From: an uncultured Oscillospiraceae bacterium
Lineage (GTDB): Bacteria > Bacillota > Clostridia > Oscillospirales > Oscillospiraceae
Assembly (NCBI GenBank): GCA_949841355.1
Contig: CATKZP010000018.1
Span: 1 to 64,000 of the forward strand
Direction: 5' to 3'
Length of the DNA stretch: 64,000 nucleotides
This document shows, piece by piece, positions 40,385 to 49,447 of the stretch. Each line of letters starts with the position of its first letter. The first letter of the stretch is position 1. Under the pieces are notes generated by a model that was not told the origin of the DNA, made no database searches, and saw only the letters and a program-made list of their open reading frames with translations. The translations under genes and the position numbers were made by a program.

Positions 40385-41815
40385 TTATTCGCACATGTCG
40401 ATGATAATGTGGGCGAACAGCTTGGCGCTGAGCATCAGGTCGCTCACCCGCACCCGTTCGTCCGCGCCGTGGAGGTGGGTGTCAAAGCCGGGCAGGGTGC
40501 AGCCAAAGGCCACCCCGCCGGGGATGTCGTGGACGTAGGTGCCGCCGCCGGTGGACAGGCACTCCCCCTTGAGCCCCGTGTACTCCTCGTACCGGCTCAG
40601 CAGGGTTTTGATGAAGGGGCTGTCGGCGGGGACATGGTGGGGCGCGCCCTGCTCGCCCTGGAAGGTGAAGCCCCGGCTCTCAAAGGCGGCCTTTGCCACG
40701 TTCAGGCAGTTCTCCTCCGTGGCGCACAGGGGCACCCGGCTGTCGAAGAAGCCCTCCAGCCCCGTTTCCGTCACCTCCAGCAGAGAGAAGGCCACAGTGA
40801 GCGGCCCGGCGATGGGCTCCTCCTGGGCGATGCCCAGCGCCCGGCCCTTGCAGTCCCCGTGGGGGATCAGGGCGTTGAGATCGTGGAGGGCGTCCTTGCA
40901 GCCCCCATCCGCCAGGGGCAGGGCGCACAGCAGGGAGATGAGCCCGGTGATGGCGTTGTTCCCCCCCTCGGGGTAGGCGGCGTGAGAGGCCTCCCCCTTG
41001 GCGCGGATGACGGTGACGCCATTCTCATGGGCAAAGGTGAACTTGATCCCCGTGCGGGCGGTGATATCCCGGGCCACGGGCTGGATGTCGTACATGGTCA
41101 GCCCCTCCACCGCGGCGGAGGCGTCCCCCGGCAGAACGTTCCCCCGGATGCCGCCGTGGAGCCAGTTCACCCGGGGCAGCTCGGACTGGGCGGGCCAGCT
41201 CCTGGTGAAGATGGGCCGGGGCTTTCCATTTTCAGAGCCGGCGGGCCGGATGTTCCCCTTCTCCGTGTTGATAACGGGGAAGCCGGAGTCGGGGGAGAAG
41301 GTGGCGGGGGCATAGGGGTGCCGGGCAAAATACCAGGCGATGTCCCCGGAGCCGCTCTCCTCGTTGGTGCCCATGATGACCCGGCAGTTTTTGCGCAGGG
41401 GCACGCCCAGGTCCTTCACCGCCTTCATGGCCAGCAGGGCGGCGGCCACCGGGCCCTTGTCGTCGTCGGCGCCCCGGCCGTAGAGCAGGCCGTCCACCAG
41501 CTTGGGGGTATAGGGCTGGGTCACGGTCCAGCCCTCCCCGGGGGCCACAACGTCCAGGTGGCCCAGGATGTGCAGCGCGTCCTCGCCGCCGTTCAAGTCG
41601 GCGGTGCCCACGTAGCCCTCGTGGTCCTGGGCGGCGAGGCCCCACTCGGCGGCGATGGCCAGGGCCTCCTTCAGGGCGGCGGCGGGGCCGGGGCCGAAGG
41701 GCGCGCCGGGGGCGGGTGCGCCCTCCACGCTGTCGATGGCCACCAGGCGGCTCACCGCCTCCACCAGCAGGGGCTCTTTACCGGAAAAATATGCCTCAAT
41801 CTGTTCTCTTTTCAT
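40385..41815 (-). CDS. Sapep/PepV-type dipeptidase (M20 family)
   Basis: LHILGHLDVVAPGEGWTVTQPYTPKLVDGLLYGRGADDDKGPVAAALLAMKAVKD...GTNEESGSGDIAWYF. Confidence 0.93.
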   Translation of the reverse strand: MKREQIEAYFSGKEPLLVEAVSRLVAIDSVEGAPAPGAPFGPGPAAALKEALAIAAEWGLAAQDHEGYVGTADLNGGEDALHILGHLDVVAPGEGWTVTQPYTPKLVDGLLYGRGADDDKGPVAAALLAMKAVKDLGVPLRKNCRVIMGTNEESGSGDIAWYFARHPYAPATFSPDSGFPVINTEKGNIRPAGSENGKPRPIFTRSWPAQSELPRVNWLHGGIRGNVLPGDASAAVEGLTMYDIQPVARDITARTGIKFTFAHENGVTVIRAKGEASHAAYPEGGNNAITGLISLLCALPLADGGCKDALHDLNALIPHGDCKGRALGIAQEEPIAGPLTVAFSLLEVTETGLEGFFDSRVPLCATEENCLNVAKAAFESRGFTFQGEQGAPHHVPADSPFIKTLLSRYEEYTGLKGECLSTGGGTYVHDIPGGVAFGCTLPGFDTHLHGADERVRVSDLMLSAKLFAHIIIDMCE

Positions 41816-41940
41816 ATGTAAACACTCCTGTCTCCCCGCGGCACCTGGGCGCGGCCCCGCGGAGCCGGCGGTCTGACCGCCGCTTTGATCTTGTCCATTC
41901 TACCGCATTTCCCTGTCAAATACAAGAGAAACGGGGCGGG

Positions 41941-42576
41941 TTACTCCGCCCCCTCCCGTTCCAGCTCGTCCAGGTATTTATACACGGTGTACCGGGACAC
42001 CCCCAGCCGCCCGGCGATGTAGGGCACCGACTTGCGGTAGGAAAAGGCGCTGCGCCGCCGCAGAAGGCCGATGACCTTCAGCCGGTCCGCTTTGGTGAGG
42101 GCCTCCAGCGGCTTGCCCAGCTCGGCCACGCACTGCTCAAACAGGTCGGCCAGCTGCCGGGAGTCCCCCGGCTGCCACAGGGCGGAGCGCAGGTCGGACT
42201 GGGCGCTCATCAGCTCCCCCAAAATGCGGTTGGCGAACACCAGAGAGGTGTAGTCGAAGTTGATGCCCAGGGCCAGGTTATAGTCCTCCCCGATCATGTG
42301 GAAGGTGGAGGATTTGGTCTGGCGGCCGTCGGGGGTGACGGCGGCCAGATTCACCTGGTCGGTGGTGGCCGCCTGCTCGTCCAGCGTCAGGCCGATGCCC
42401 ATGATGTCCATGGTGGAGCCCACCTCCCGGCCGGAGACGTGGCCGTTGTAGATGGACAAAATGGGGTGGGTGGGCACCCCCATGTCGTGGACCAGCGTTT
42501 CACAGGAGGAGCCGAACATCTCGGCAATCCCCCGGGCGGTGCGGTCCAGAAATTCAAAGGCCTCGTCGCGGGTCAT
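41941..42576 (-). CDS. YheO-like PAS plus HTH transcriptional regulator
   Basis: GSSCETLVHDM...PILSIYNGHVSGREVGS; C-terminal HTH SVPYIAGRLGVSRYTVYKYLDEL. Confidence 0.85.
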   Translation of the reverse strand: MTRDEAFEFLDRTARGIAEMFGSSCETLVHDMGVPTHPILSIYNGHVSGREVGSTMDIMGIGLTLDEQAATTDQVNLAAVTPDGRQTKSSTFHMIGEDYNLALGINFDYTSLVFANRILGELMSAQSDLRSALWQPGDSRQLADLFEQCVAELGKPLEALTKADRLKVIGLLRRRSAFSYRKSVPYIAGRLGVSRYTVYKYLDELEREGAE

Positions 42577-42783
42577 GGCTGACAGCTCCTCTCGCGATCT
42601 GCCCCGGCGGCGGGGCGCTGCCCCCATTATAGCCGCTTTTCGGGGAAAAGACAAGCCCCGGGAGCGCTCGGGAACGCCTCCAAACGGGGCGGCGAATATT
42701 TGCCGCCCGGCAGAAAATAATTATTTACTTTATCCCTTTCGTGTGCTAAAATATAGGCGATTGAGGAGCAGGAGGGACCGTTT

Positions 42784-43077
42784 ATGCCAAAAACTACCAA
42801 CAAAGAGCGGAGTATGGCGCTGTATGAGAGCATTTTGCAGCTGAAAAACCTGGAGGAGTGCACCGCCTTTTTTGACGACCTGTGCACCGTGGGCGAGCTG
42901 CGGGCCATGGAGCAGCGCTACGACGTGGCGCTGCTGCTGGACGACGGCCTGGTTTACACCGAGATTCTGGAAAAGACCGGGGCCAGCTCCGCCACCATCA
43001 GCCGGGTGAACCGCATCTTTTCCTTCGGCGCGGGCGGTTTTCGCACCATGATTAACCGCCGGAAAAAGAAGGGCTGA
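42784..43077 (+). CDS. YerC/YecD-type TrpR-related protein
   Basis: LKNLEECTAFFDDLCTVGELRAMEQRYDVALLLDDGLVYTEILEKTGASSATISRVNR. Confidence 0.9.
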   Translation: MPKTTNKERSMALYESILQLKNLEECTAFFDDLCTVGELRAMEQRYDVALLLDDGLVYTEILEKTGASSATISRVNRIFSFGAGGFRTMINRRKKKG

Positions 43078-43108
43078 CCGCTCCGGCACGCGGCCGGACC
43101 GGCAGGCA

Positions 43109-43140
43109 GAAGCGCGTCCGGGCGTGCCCGGGCGCGCTTT
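43109..43140 (+). terminator. Intrinsic terminator
   Basis: AAGCGCGTCCGGG-cgtg-CCCGGGCGCGCTTTG. Confidence 0.7.
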
Positions 43141-43210
43141 GTCTACGCTGCGTAGGTGGACAGCGCCCCGCCCCGCGTGGTATGGTGTGGGGGAAAGGCA
43201 GGGAAATCAT

Positions 43211-43795
43211 ATGAATCACTATGTCACAGGAGAGACCATCAAGCGCCTGCGCGCCCAGCGCCGCATGACCCAGGAGCAGCTGGCCCAGCAGCTGGGCGTC
43301 ACCGCCAAGGCGGTGTCCAAGTGGGAGACCGCCCGGGGACTGCCCGATGTCACCCTGCTGGAGCCGCTGGCCGGGGCGCTTCGCATCTCGGTGCCCGAGC
43401 TGCTCAGCGGGGAGCAGGTCATCAACTCCAACCGCGCGGCCAACATTCTGCGCTCGCCGCTGTACGTGTGCCCGGTGTGCGGCAATATCATCCACTCCAG
43501 CGGCCCGGCGGTGGTGTCCTGCTGCGGGGTGGCGCTGCCGCCCCTGGAGGCGGAGGAGCCCGACGAGGCCCACAGGCTGGTCCGGCAGAGCTTTGACGGG
43601 GAGTATTTCCTCACCGTCCCCCACGAGATGCGCAAGGACCACTTTATCTCGTTCATGGCCTATGTCACCACCGGCCGGTTCGACCTGGTGAAGCTCTACC
43701 CCGAGGGCCAGCCCGAGGCCCGGTTCTATCCCTGGGGCGGCGGCTGGCTGTACTGGTACTGCAACCGCCACGGGCTGTTCCGGGAAAAGCTGTAG
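43211..43795 (+). CDS. XRE HTH fused to desulfoferrodoxin-like domains
   Basis: HTH TQEQLAQQLGVTAKAVSKWETARGLPDV; then VCPVCGNI..CCGVAL (desulforedoxin-like) and PHEMRKDHFISFMAYV..CNRHGL (superoxide-reductase-like). Confidence 0.85.
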   Translation: MNHYVTGETIKRLRAQRRMTQEQLAQQLGVTAKAVSKWETARGLPDVTLLEPLAGALRISVPELLSGEQVINSNRAANILRSPLYVCPVCGNIIHSSGPAVVSCCGVALPPLEAEEPDEAHRLVRQSFDGEYFLTVPHEMRKDHFISFMAYVTTGRFDLVKLYPEGQPEARFYPWGGGWLYWYCNRHGLFREKL

Positions 43796-43950
43796 GCCCT
43801 GGGCTTGTTTGAAAGTTGTCAACATATAGAATATAGAACGCCGGCAGAACGGCGGCAGGGCTGAATCTCAGCTCTGCCGCCGTATATCTTTGCCGCGCGT
43901 CATGACCGCTTCGGTGCGGCAATGCTCTGCGGATCACGGGCCTGCCGCCG

Positions 43951-45669
43951 TCACTCCACCAGCACGGCGGCCTCGTAGTCTCCCAGACAGCCGGAGAACG
44001 GAGCCCCCGTCACGAGATTTTCCCGCCCGTACAGCTCCGGCAGCGCGGCGGCGCCCTCCCGCGTGTGGAACAGAATGGTCACGCGCTGATTTCCCATCTC
44101 CCGCTCCATGCGGATGAGCCCGGTTTCGTCGTCCGCATACGTCTCGATGAGCTCCCCCTCTGTCAATGCCGGGTACCGGCGGCGAATCTGGATCAGGGTT
44201 TGATAATAGGCAAAAAGCGCCCCGTTTCGCCTGCTTTCCGCCCAGAGCATCCCCCTCCGGCAGTCGGGATCGGGACCGCCCCCCAGGCCCGCTTCGTCGC
44301 CGTAGTAGATCATGGGCATACCGGGAAGCAGAAGCTGAAGCGCTGCGGCCAGCTTCTGCTTTTTGACGCTGTTCCCGGCGCTGTGCAGGAATCTCGCCGT
44401 GTCGTGGCTGTCGATGAAATTCCACAGGTATCCGTCCAGGGCGCGGTTCAAATTGCCCCGCATAAAGCCCAGGTGATCCAGAAACGCGCTGGCACGCATG
44501 GTCCCGGCGGCGGCCAGCTCCAGCGCGGCGAAATAGAACGGGTAGTTCATCACGCTGTCCCACTCGTCGCCCGCCAGGAAATCCCCGGCGAAATGCCAGA
44601 TTTCGCCCACAATCAGGGCGTCCCGCTTCACCGCCTTGATCTCCCGCCGAAACCGCTTCCAGAAGGCGTGGCTGATCTCGTCCCCCACGTCCAGCCGCCA
44701 GCCGTCGATATCGCACTCCCGAATCCAGTAGGCGGCCACGCTGATGATGTAGTCCGCGGCGGCCCTGTTTTGCAGGTTCAGCTTCGGCATATCTCCGTAA
44801 TATCCGAAGGCTTTATAACCGTGGGTTATGCCCCGTTCGGCCTTCAGCGGCAGCTCACGGGGATAGTACCAGTCCAAATATGCGGAGCCGCCCTGACGCG
44901 TCAACACGTCCTGAAAGGCAAAGAAGTTGACCGACGTGTGGTTGAACACGCCGTCCAGGATCACATACATCCCCAGCTCGTGGGCCCTGCGGACGAGCTC
45001 CTTCAGGTCCTCCTTGGTCCCGAAGGAGGGGTCGATGGCGTAATAATCGTCGGTGTCATATTTGTGGCTGGATCTGGATTGGAACACAGGCGTCAGGTAG
45101 AGGATGTCCGCGCCCAGCGCTTTGATATAATCCAGGCGGCGGACGACGCCCCGCAGGGAGCCCTTCAGATCGGCGTGATGGCTGATGGGCGCCTGATACC
45201 ACACCTCTTCCGGGACATCCTGGTCCGCGGCAAAGCGGGAGGGGAAAATCTGATAGACCACCTTGTTTTTTGCCCAGCCGGGCAGCGCAAAACGCTCCTC
45301 CTCCCGGAGGGTCTGCGGGCAGTCGTACATTTTGTCGATGTCCGTGACGGGCTGGTGGTAAAAAGCGTGGCCGCTGTAATAGACCACGGCGCCCGCTCTG
45401 TCCTCGATCTCAAAAAAATATCGAAGGCAGATCACGTCGATCTCCACTTCTGCCTCATAATAATCCCGGCAGCCGTCCGAATGCGCCGGCTTCATGGGGT
45501 AGGCGCGGCGGGTGTCCGCCAGCCGGAGGGGCAGGTATTTGTCCTGCGTATGGAGGACCACCCTGGCCGCGTCGTCTTTTTTCACCTCGAGCCTGATGAG
45601 AAAACGCCCTTGCTCCAGCGCGAAACAATAGTTTTTGTCCGCAAAATGCCTGATCGCGGCATATTCCAT
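43951..45669 (-). CDS. GH13 alpha-glycosidase (neopullulanase/cyclomaltodextrinase-like)
   Basis: ADILYLTPVFQSRSSHKYDTDDYYAIDPSFGT, LDGVFNHTS, DGWRLDVGDEI, FIDSHDTARF GH13 motifs. Confidence 0.93.
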   Translation of the reverse strand: MEYAAIRHFADKNYCFALEQGRFLIRLEVKKDDAARVVLHTQDKYLPLRLADTRRAYPMKPAHSDGCRDYYEAEVEIDVICLRYFFEIEDRAGAVVYYSGHAFYHQPVTDIDKMYDCPQTLREEERFALPGWAKNKVVYQIFPSRFAADQDVPEEVWYQAPISHHADLKGSLRGVVRRLDYIKALGADILYLTPVFQSRSSHKYDTDDYYAIDPSFGTKEDLKELVRRAHELGMYVILDGVFNHTSVNFFAFQDVLTRQGGSAYLDWYYPRELPLKAERGITHGYKAFGYYGDMPKLNLQNRAAADYIISVAAYWIRECDIDGWRLDVGDEISHAFWKRFRREIKAVKRDALIVGEIWHFAGDFLAGDEWDSVMNYPFYFAALELAAAGTMRASAFLDHLGFMRGNLNRALDGYLWNFIDSHDTARFLHSAGNSVKKQKLAAALQLLLPGMPMIYYGDEAGLGGGPDPDCRRGMLWAESRRNGALFAYYQTLIQIRRRYPALTEGELIETYADDETGLIRMEREMGNQRVTILFHTREGAAALPELYGRENLVTGAPFSGCLGDYEAAVLVE

Positions 45670-45707
45670 CCGCTATCTTCCTCCCTTCTCCGGCGCCAGC
45701 ATGAACC

Positions 45708-46502
45708 TTACGCCGCCTGATACAGCCGGACCCACAGCGCCATCAGCGCCAGGATCAGCGGATAATAGGCGTAGTAAGCGTATTTGGCCAGCCGGCTGTC
45801 CCCGGCGGTGCGCTCGCCATTGCACAGGGAGATGAGGATAAACCCCATGGAGGCGGTCATGTAGACCAGGCTCGCCCCGACTCCGGCGATGAGGCTGACG
45901 GTCCGCCGCCCGCGCAGGAGAAACAGCACCGAGGCGATCAGGACAAACCCCCAGCCGAATTGACAGCGGATGAGGACCGCCCACAGGCACCCGCCCACTG
46001 CGGCCAGCGCACTGAACACGTAGGTTTTGATCCCCCGGCCCTCGGTGCGCTTCATCAGCCACAGGGTAATGAGGGCGATGAATACGCCCCATAGGGTGTT
46101 TTGAGAGCTCCAGTCCCACGGCCGCCCCAGCACGGCCAGATCGTAGGGGACCTCGGAGATCAGGGCAAAGGCCAGCACCGACAGGGCGTATTTCCCCATG
46201 CTGGAGGTGTGCTCCACCCCCTGCACCAGCAGATAGGCGTAGATGGATATGGCGATCATGCCGATGATTTCCGCCATGGAGGCGATGCCCGCCCACAGCA
46301 TGGCCTCGGGGTCCCCGCCCAGCAGGTCGCTGAGCTGCTGAGGGGTGTAGCTGGGCACGTGGAGAATGCCGTTCTGGATCACCGCGGCGCTGAAAAAATA
46401 CAGGGTCAGCAGAATTGCCCCGGCGATTTTCAGGGTGTTGATGGAGATTTTGGGGAGCAGGGATTTCGGCCGGCGCAATGCGTTGTCATATTCCATTGAC
46501 AT
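45708..46502 (-). CDS. TraX-family membrane protein
   Basis: Multi-TM; LKIAGAILLTLYFFSAAV...YALSVLAFALISEVPYDLAVLGRPWDWSSQNTLWGVFIAL. Confidence 0.7.
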   Translation of the reverse strand: MSMEYDNALRRPKSLLPKISINTLKIAGAILLTLYFFSAAVIQNGILHVPSYTPQQLSDLLGGDPEAMLWAGIASMAEIIGMIAISIYAYLLVQGVEHTSSMGKYALSVLAFALISEVPYDLAVLGRPWDWSSQNTLWGVFIALITLWLMKRTEGRGIKTYVFSALAAVGGCLWAVLIRCQFGWGFVLIASVLFLLRGRRTVSLIAGVGASLVYMTASMGFILISLCNGERTAGDSRLAKYAYYAYYPLILALMALWVRLYQAA

Positions 46503-47526
46503 CGAGGGGGTCCTCCTTCGACGGGGTGGGGGGAGCTGCGTCATGCCCCCGGGCGGGGCCGGAGGAGCCGCGGACGATCAGCGGGGCCCGCAGGTGGATG
46601 GAGTCGATGGCCACGCCGTTGAGCAGGCAGGACAGGGCGTAATACCCGCACTTGCCCAGGGCGAGCCGGTCCTGCCGGACGGTGGTGAGGGGCGGGGTCA
46701 TGTAGGCGGCGATGGGCTGGTCGTCGAAGCCCACAATGCTCACGTCCTTGGGGATGTTCAGGCGGCGGTCGTAGCATTCCGTATAGGCCGCCACAGCCCG
46801 GCTGTCGTCGGAGCACAGAATGGCCGTGGCCCCCTTTTCGATGAGCTTGGGCAGGTACTTCCGCGTGGATTCCGCCACGTAGTACCCCATGCCGATGAGC
46901 TCCTCGTCCAACGGAAGGCCGCACTCCTCCAGCGCGCCGCAATAGGCGCTGTACCGCTCCTTCAGCACGTAGGACTCCAGCGGCCCGCAGAGCAGGCCGA
47001 TGCGCCGGTGGCCCAGGCTGTAGAGGTGGCGCACCGCCGCCGACAGCCCGCCGGCGTTATTACAGCTCACCGAGGCCATGCAGGGGTTCTCCTTAATGCA
47101 GTTGTCATAGAGGACGGTGGGGATGGGGGCGGTGCGGAATTCCTCCATCCAGGGGTCCAGCAGGGAGAAGCCCAGCACGAACGCCCCCCGCCAGCCCCCG
47201 TGGGACATGAACTGCTGATAGGTGACGCCGCGCTGGTATTCCTCGGTAAGGGGCACCACGTCAACCGCCAAGCCCTCCGACCGGGCCATCTCTTGAAAGC
47301 CCACGACAAAGTCATAGCCGAATTGGTTGGGGTCCTGGTATCCCATATTCTCAATGAGGATGCACAGCTTTTTCAGTCCGCGCCGGCTGGAATAGCCCAG
47401 CTCGGCGGCGGTTTCCAGTATCCTCTGACGCAGCTCCTCGCTCACGTCGGAGGCGTTGTTCAGTCCCTTGGAGACGGTGCTCTTGGATATTCCCAGCTTG
47501 GCCGCAATGTCGTTTAAAGTGACCAT
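46486..47526 (-). CDS. LacI-family transcriptional regulator
   Basis: MVTLNDIAAKLGISKSTVSKGLNNASDVSEELRQRILETAAELGY. Confidence 0.96.
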   Translation of the reverse strand: MVTLNDIAAKLGISKSTVSKGLNNASDVSEELRQRILETAAELGYSSRRGLKKLCILIENMGYQDPNQFGYDFVVGFQEMARSEGLAVDVVPLTEEYQRGVTYQQFMSHGGWRGAFVLGFSLLDPWMEEFRTAPIPTVLYDNCIKENPCMASVSCNNAGGLSAAVRHLYSLGHRRIGLLCGPLESYVLKERYSAYCGALEECGLPLDEELIGMGYYVAESTRKYLPKLIEKGATAILCSDDSRAVAAYTECYDRRLNIPKDVSIVGFDDQPIAAYMTPPLTTVRQDRLALGKCGYYALSCLLNGVAIDSIHLRAPLIVRGSSGPARGHDAAPPTPSKEDPLDVNGI

Positions 47527-47602
47527 GGAGACCTCCTGACCCGCAGGCTGCCCGGGGACGGCCGCGCCACGTTCTCAATCATAGACTTTGGTACATGCAG
47601 TC

Positions 47603-47631
47603 ATTATACCAGCGCAGAAGCGAAAAAGCAA
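47603..47631 (-). promoter_or_regulatory. Sigma-A promoter for lacI-type gene
   Basis: Minus strand TTGCTT - 17 nt - TATAAT. Confidence 0.7.
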
Positions 47632-47636
47632 CGGTT

Positions 47637-47646
47637 GTTTCGAAAC
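47637..47646. promoter_or_regulatory. LacI-family operator candidate O1
   Basis: GTTTCGAAAC palindrome 5 bp upstream of the minus-strand -35. Confidence 0.65.
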
Positions 47647-47825
47647 TTCCGAAAAAACCTGGGGCGGGCGGAGGTGCGCCAAAGCGGCGCTTCTCGCCGG
47701 GGATTTCGAAAATATCAATAAATAAGTTTCGATTCTCCTCTTTTGGAGCTGGAAGAATCGGCGTTATGCACAAAGGAAAAAAGAGGAAAGCCAGATGATA
47801 TTTAGAGTTATTACGAATTTTCTCC

Positions 47826-47854
47826 TTGACATTCCAGGTCCGCTGTGCTACTCT
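47826..47854 (+). promoter_or_regulatory. Sigma-A promoter for maltodextrin ABC operon
   Basis: TTGACA - 17 nt - TACTCT. Confidence 0.7.
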
Positions 47855-47926
47855 CGTCATTAGCAAAACTTTCCGAAATATTGTTTGAACGGCTGTAAAT
47901 CCGGGGGGAAATCCCCTGCGGACGAA

Positions 47927-47942
47927 AAAGTTTCGAAACTTT
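47927..47942. promoter_or_regulatory. LacI-family operator candidate O2
   Basis: Perfect 16-bp palindrome AAAGTTTCGAAACTTT, same core as O1. Confidence 0.75.
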
Positions 47943-47983
47943 GTGGAGGAGAGTGAGCGTGAAATGAAAAGGAGGAATTTTCA

Positions 47984-49273
47984 ATGAAAAGAAAAACATT
48001 AGCCCTGCTCCTGGCTGGAGCGATGGCCCTGAGCCTGCTGGCAGGCTGCGGCAGCGGCGGGGATGACAAGAACCCCGGCGGCGCCCCCTCTGACGGCGGC
48101 AGCTCCAATGGCGGCTCCGGCGAGGTCACCGACATCACCCTGAAGGTGTGGTGCCCCTCCAACCAGATCGACACCGGCATCATGGCCGAGCAGCAGAAGG
48201 CCTTTGAGGCGGAGCACCCCGAGTGGAAAATCACCTGGGACACCACCGCCGTGGGCGAGGACACCTGTAAGGACGAGGTGCTGAAGGACGTGGAGGCCGC
48301 GGCCGACGTGTTCTTCTTTGCCAACGACCAGCTGCCCGACCTGGTGAGCGCCGGCGCCATCGCCCAGCTGGGCGGCTCCGCCGCCGAGATGGTGAACACC
48401 ACCATGGCCGAGGCCGTCATCGACACCGCCATGGCCGACGGCAAGCTCTACGCCATCCCCTTCACCCACAACACCTTCTTCATGTATTACGACAAGAGCC
48501 TGCTCAGCGACGACCAGATCAAGTCCATGGAGGGCATCATGGCCGCCGAAACCCCCGACAACGTCTATAACTTCTACTTCGAGTCCTCCGGCGGCTGGAA
48601 GCTGGGCGCCTGGTACTACGGCGCCGGCCTGCCCGTGTTTGGCCCCGACGGCAGCGATCTGAGCGCCGGTGTGGCCTGGAACAACGCCACCGGTCTGGCC
48701 GTCAGCAACTACCTCATCGACCTGATTAACAACCCCAAGTGCGCGTATGACGGCGAGATCGCCGTGTCCGAGCTCATCGGTGACCACCGCCTGGGCGCTT
48801 GGTGGGACGGAGCCTGGAACTACGACACCTACCACAATGTGCTGGGCGACGACCTGGGCATGGCCGTGATCCCCACCTTTAACCCCGACGGCACCGACTA
48901 CCAGCTGCTGAGCTTCTACGGCTCCAAGTGCATCGGCGTCAACGCCAAGTCCAAGAACCCCGCCGCGGCCGTGGCCTTCGCCGCCTTCCTGGGCAACGAG
49001 GAGAACCAGGTCCTGCGCTTTGAGAAATCCGCTCAGATTCCCACCAACATGGCCGCCGCCGAGACCGAGGCCGTGAAGGCCAACGCGCTGGCCACTGTCC
49101 TGGTGAACGAGTCCAACAGCTGCAGCGTGATGCAGCCCGTTAATACCACCTTCTCCGCCCGGTACTGGACCTATGCCGGCGCCATCCCCACCGAGATGCG
49201 CAGCGGCGCGATCAACAAGGACAACGTGCAGTCCAAGCTGGACACCTTTGTCGCCGCCATGACCGCGGAGTAA
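47984..49273 (+). CDS. Maltose/maltodextrin ABC transporter substrate-binding lipoprotein
   Basis: Lipobox LLAGCGSG; ITLKVWCPSNQIDTGIMAEQQKAFEAEHPEWKITWDT. Confidence 0.92.
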   Translation: MKRKTLALLLAGAMALSLLAGCGSGGDDKNPGGAPSDGGSSNGGSGEVTDITLKVWCPSNQIDTGIMAEQQKAFEAEHPEWKITWDTTAVGEDTCKDEVLKDVEAAADVFFFANDQLPDLVSAGAIAQLGGSAAEMVNTTMAEAVIDTAMADGKLYAIPFTHNTFFMYYDKSLLSDDQIKSMEGIMAAETPDNVYNFYFESSGGWKLGAWYYGAGLPVFGPDGSDLSAGVAWNNATGLAVSNYLIDLINNPKCAYDGEIAVSELIGDHRLGAWWDGAWNYDTYHNVLGDDLGMAVIPTFNPDGTDYQLLSFYGSKCIGVNAKSKNPAAAVAFAAFLGNEENQVLRFEKSAQIPTNMAAAETEAVKANALATVLVNESNSCSVMQPVNTTFSARYWTYAGAIPTEMRSGAINKDNVQSKLDTFVAAMTAE

Positions 49274-49299
49274 GGCTCCCCGTTATGAATTCTATATCA

Positions 49300-49415
49300 G
49301 ATGGAAACGCCATGGCGTTTCCATCCGTGTAGGCGGGCCTACACGGAATACCTGATACAGACAAGATCCGATGTCCATAAAGCGGCGGGGCGCCGTCTCT
49401 GCGGCGCCCCGCCGC
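49300..49415 (+). repeat. Three consecutive perfect intergenic hairpins
   Basis: GATGGAAACGCCATGGCGTTTCCATC; CCGTGTAGG-cggg-CCTACACGG; GCGGCGGGGCGCCG-tctctg-CGGCGCCCCGCCGC. Confidence 0.85.
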
Positions 49416-49447
49416 GATCAAAAAAACAGGGGGGAGCGAGAAAATCT

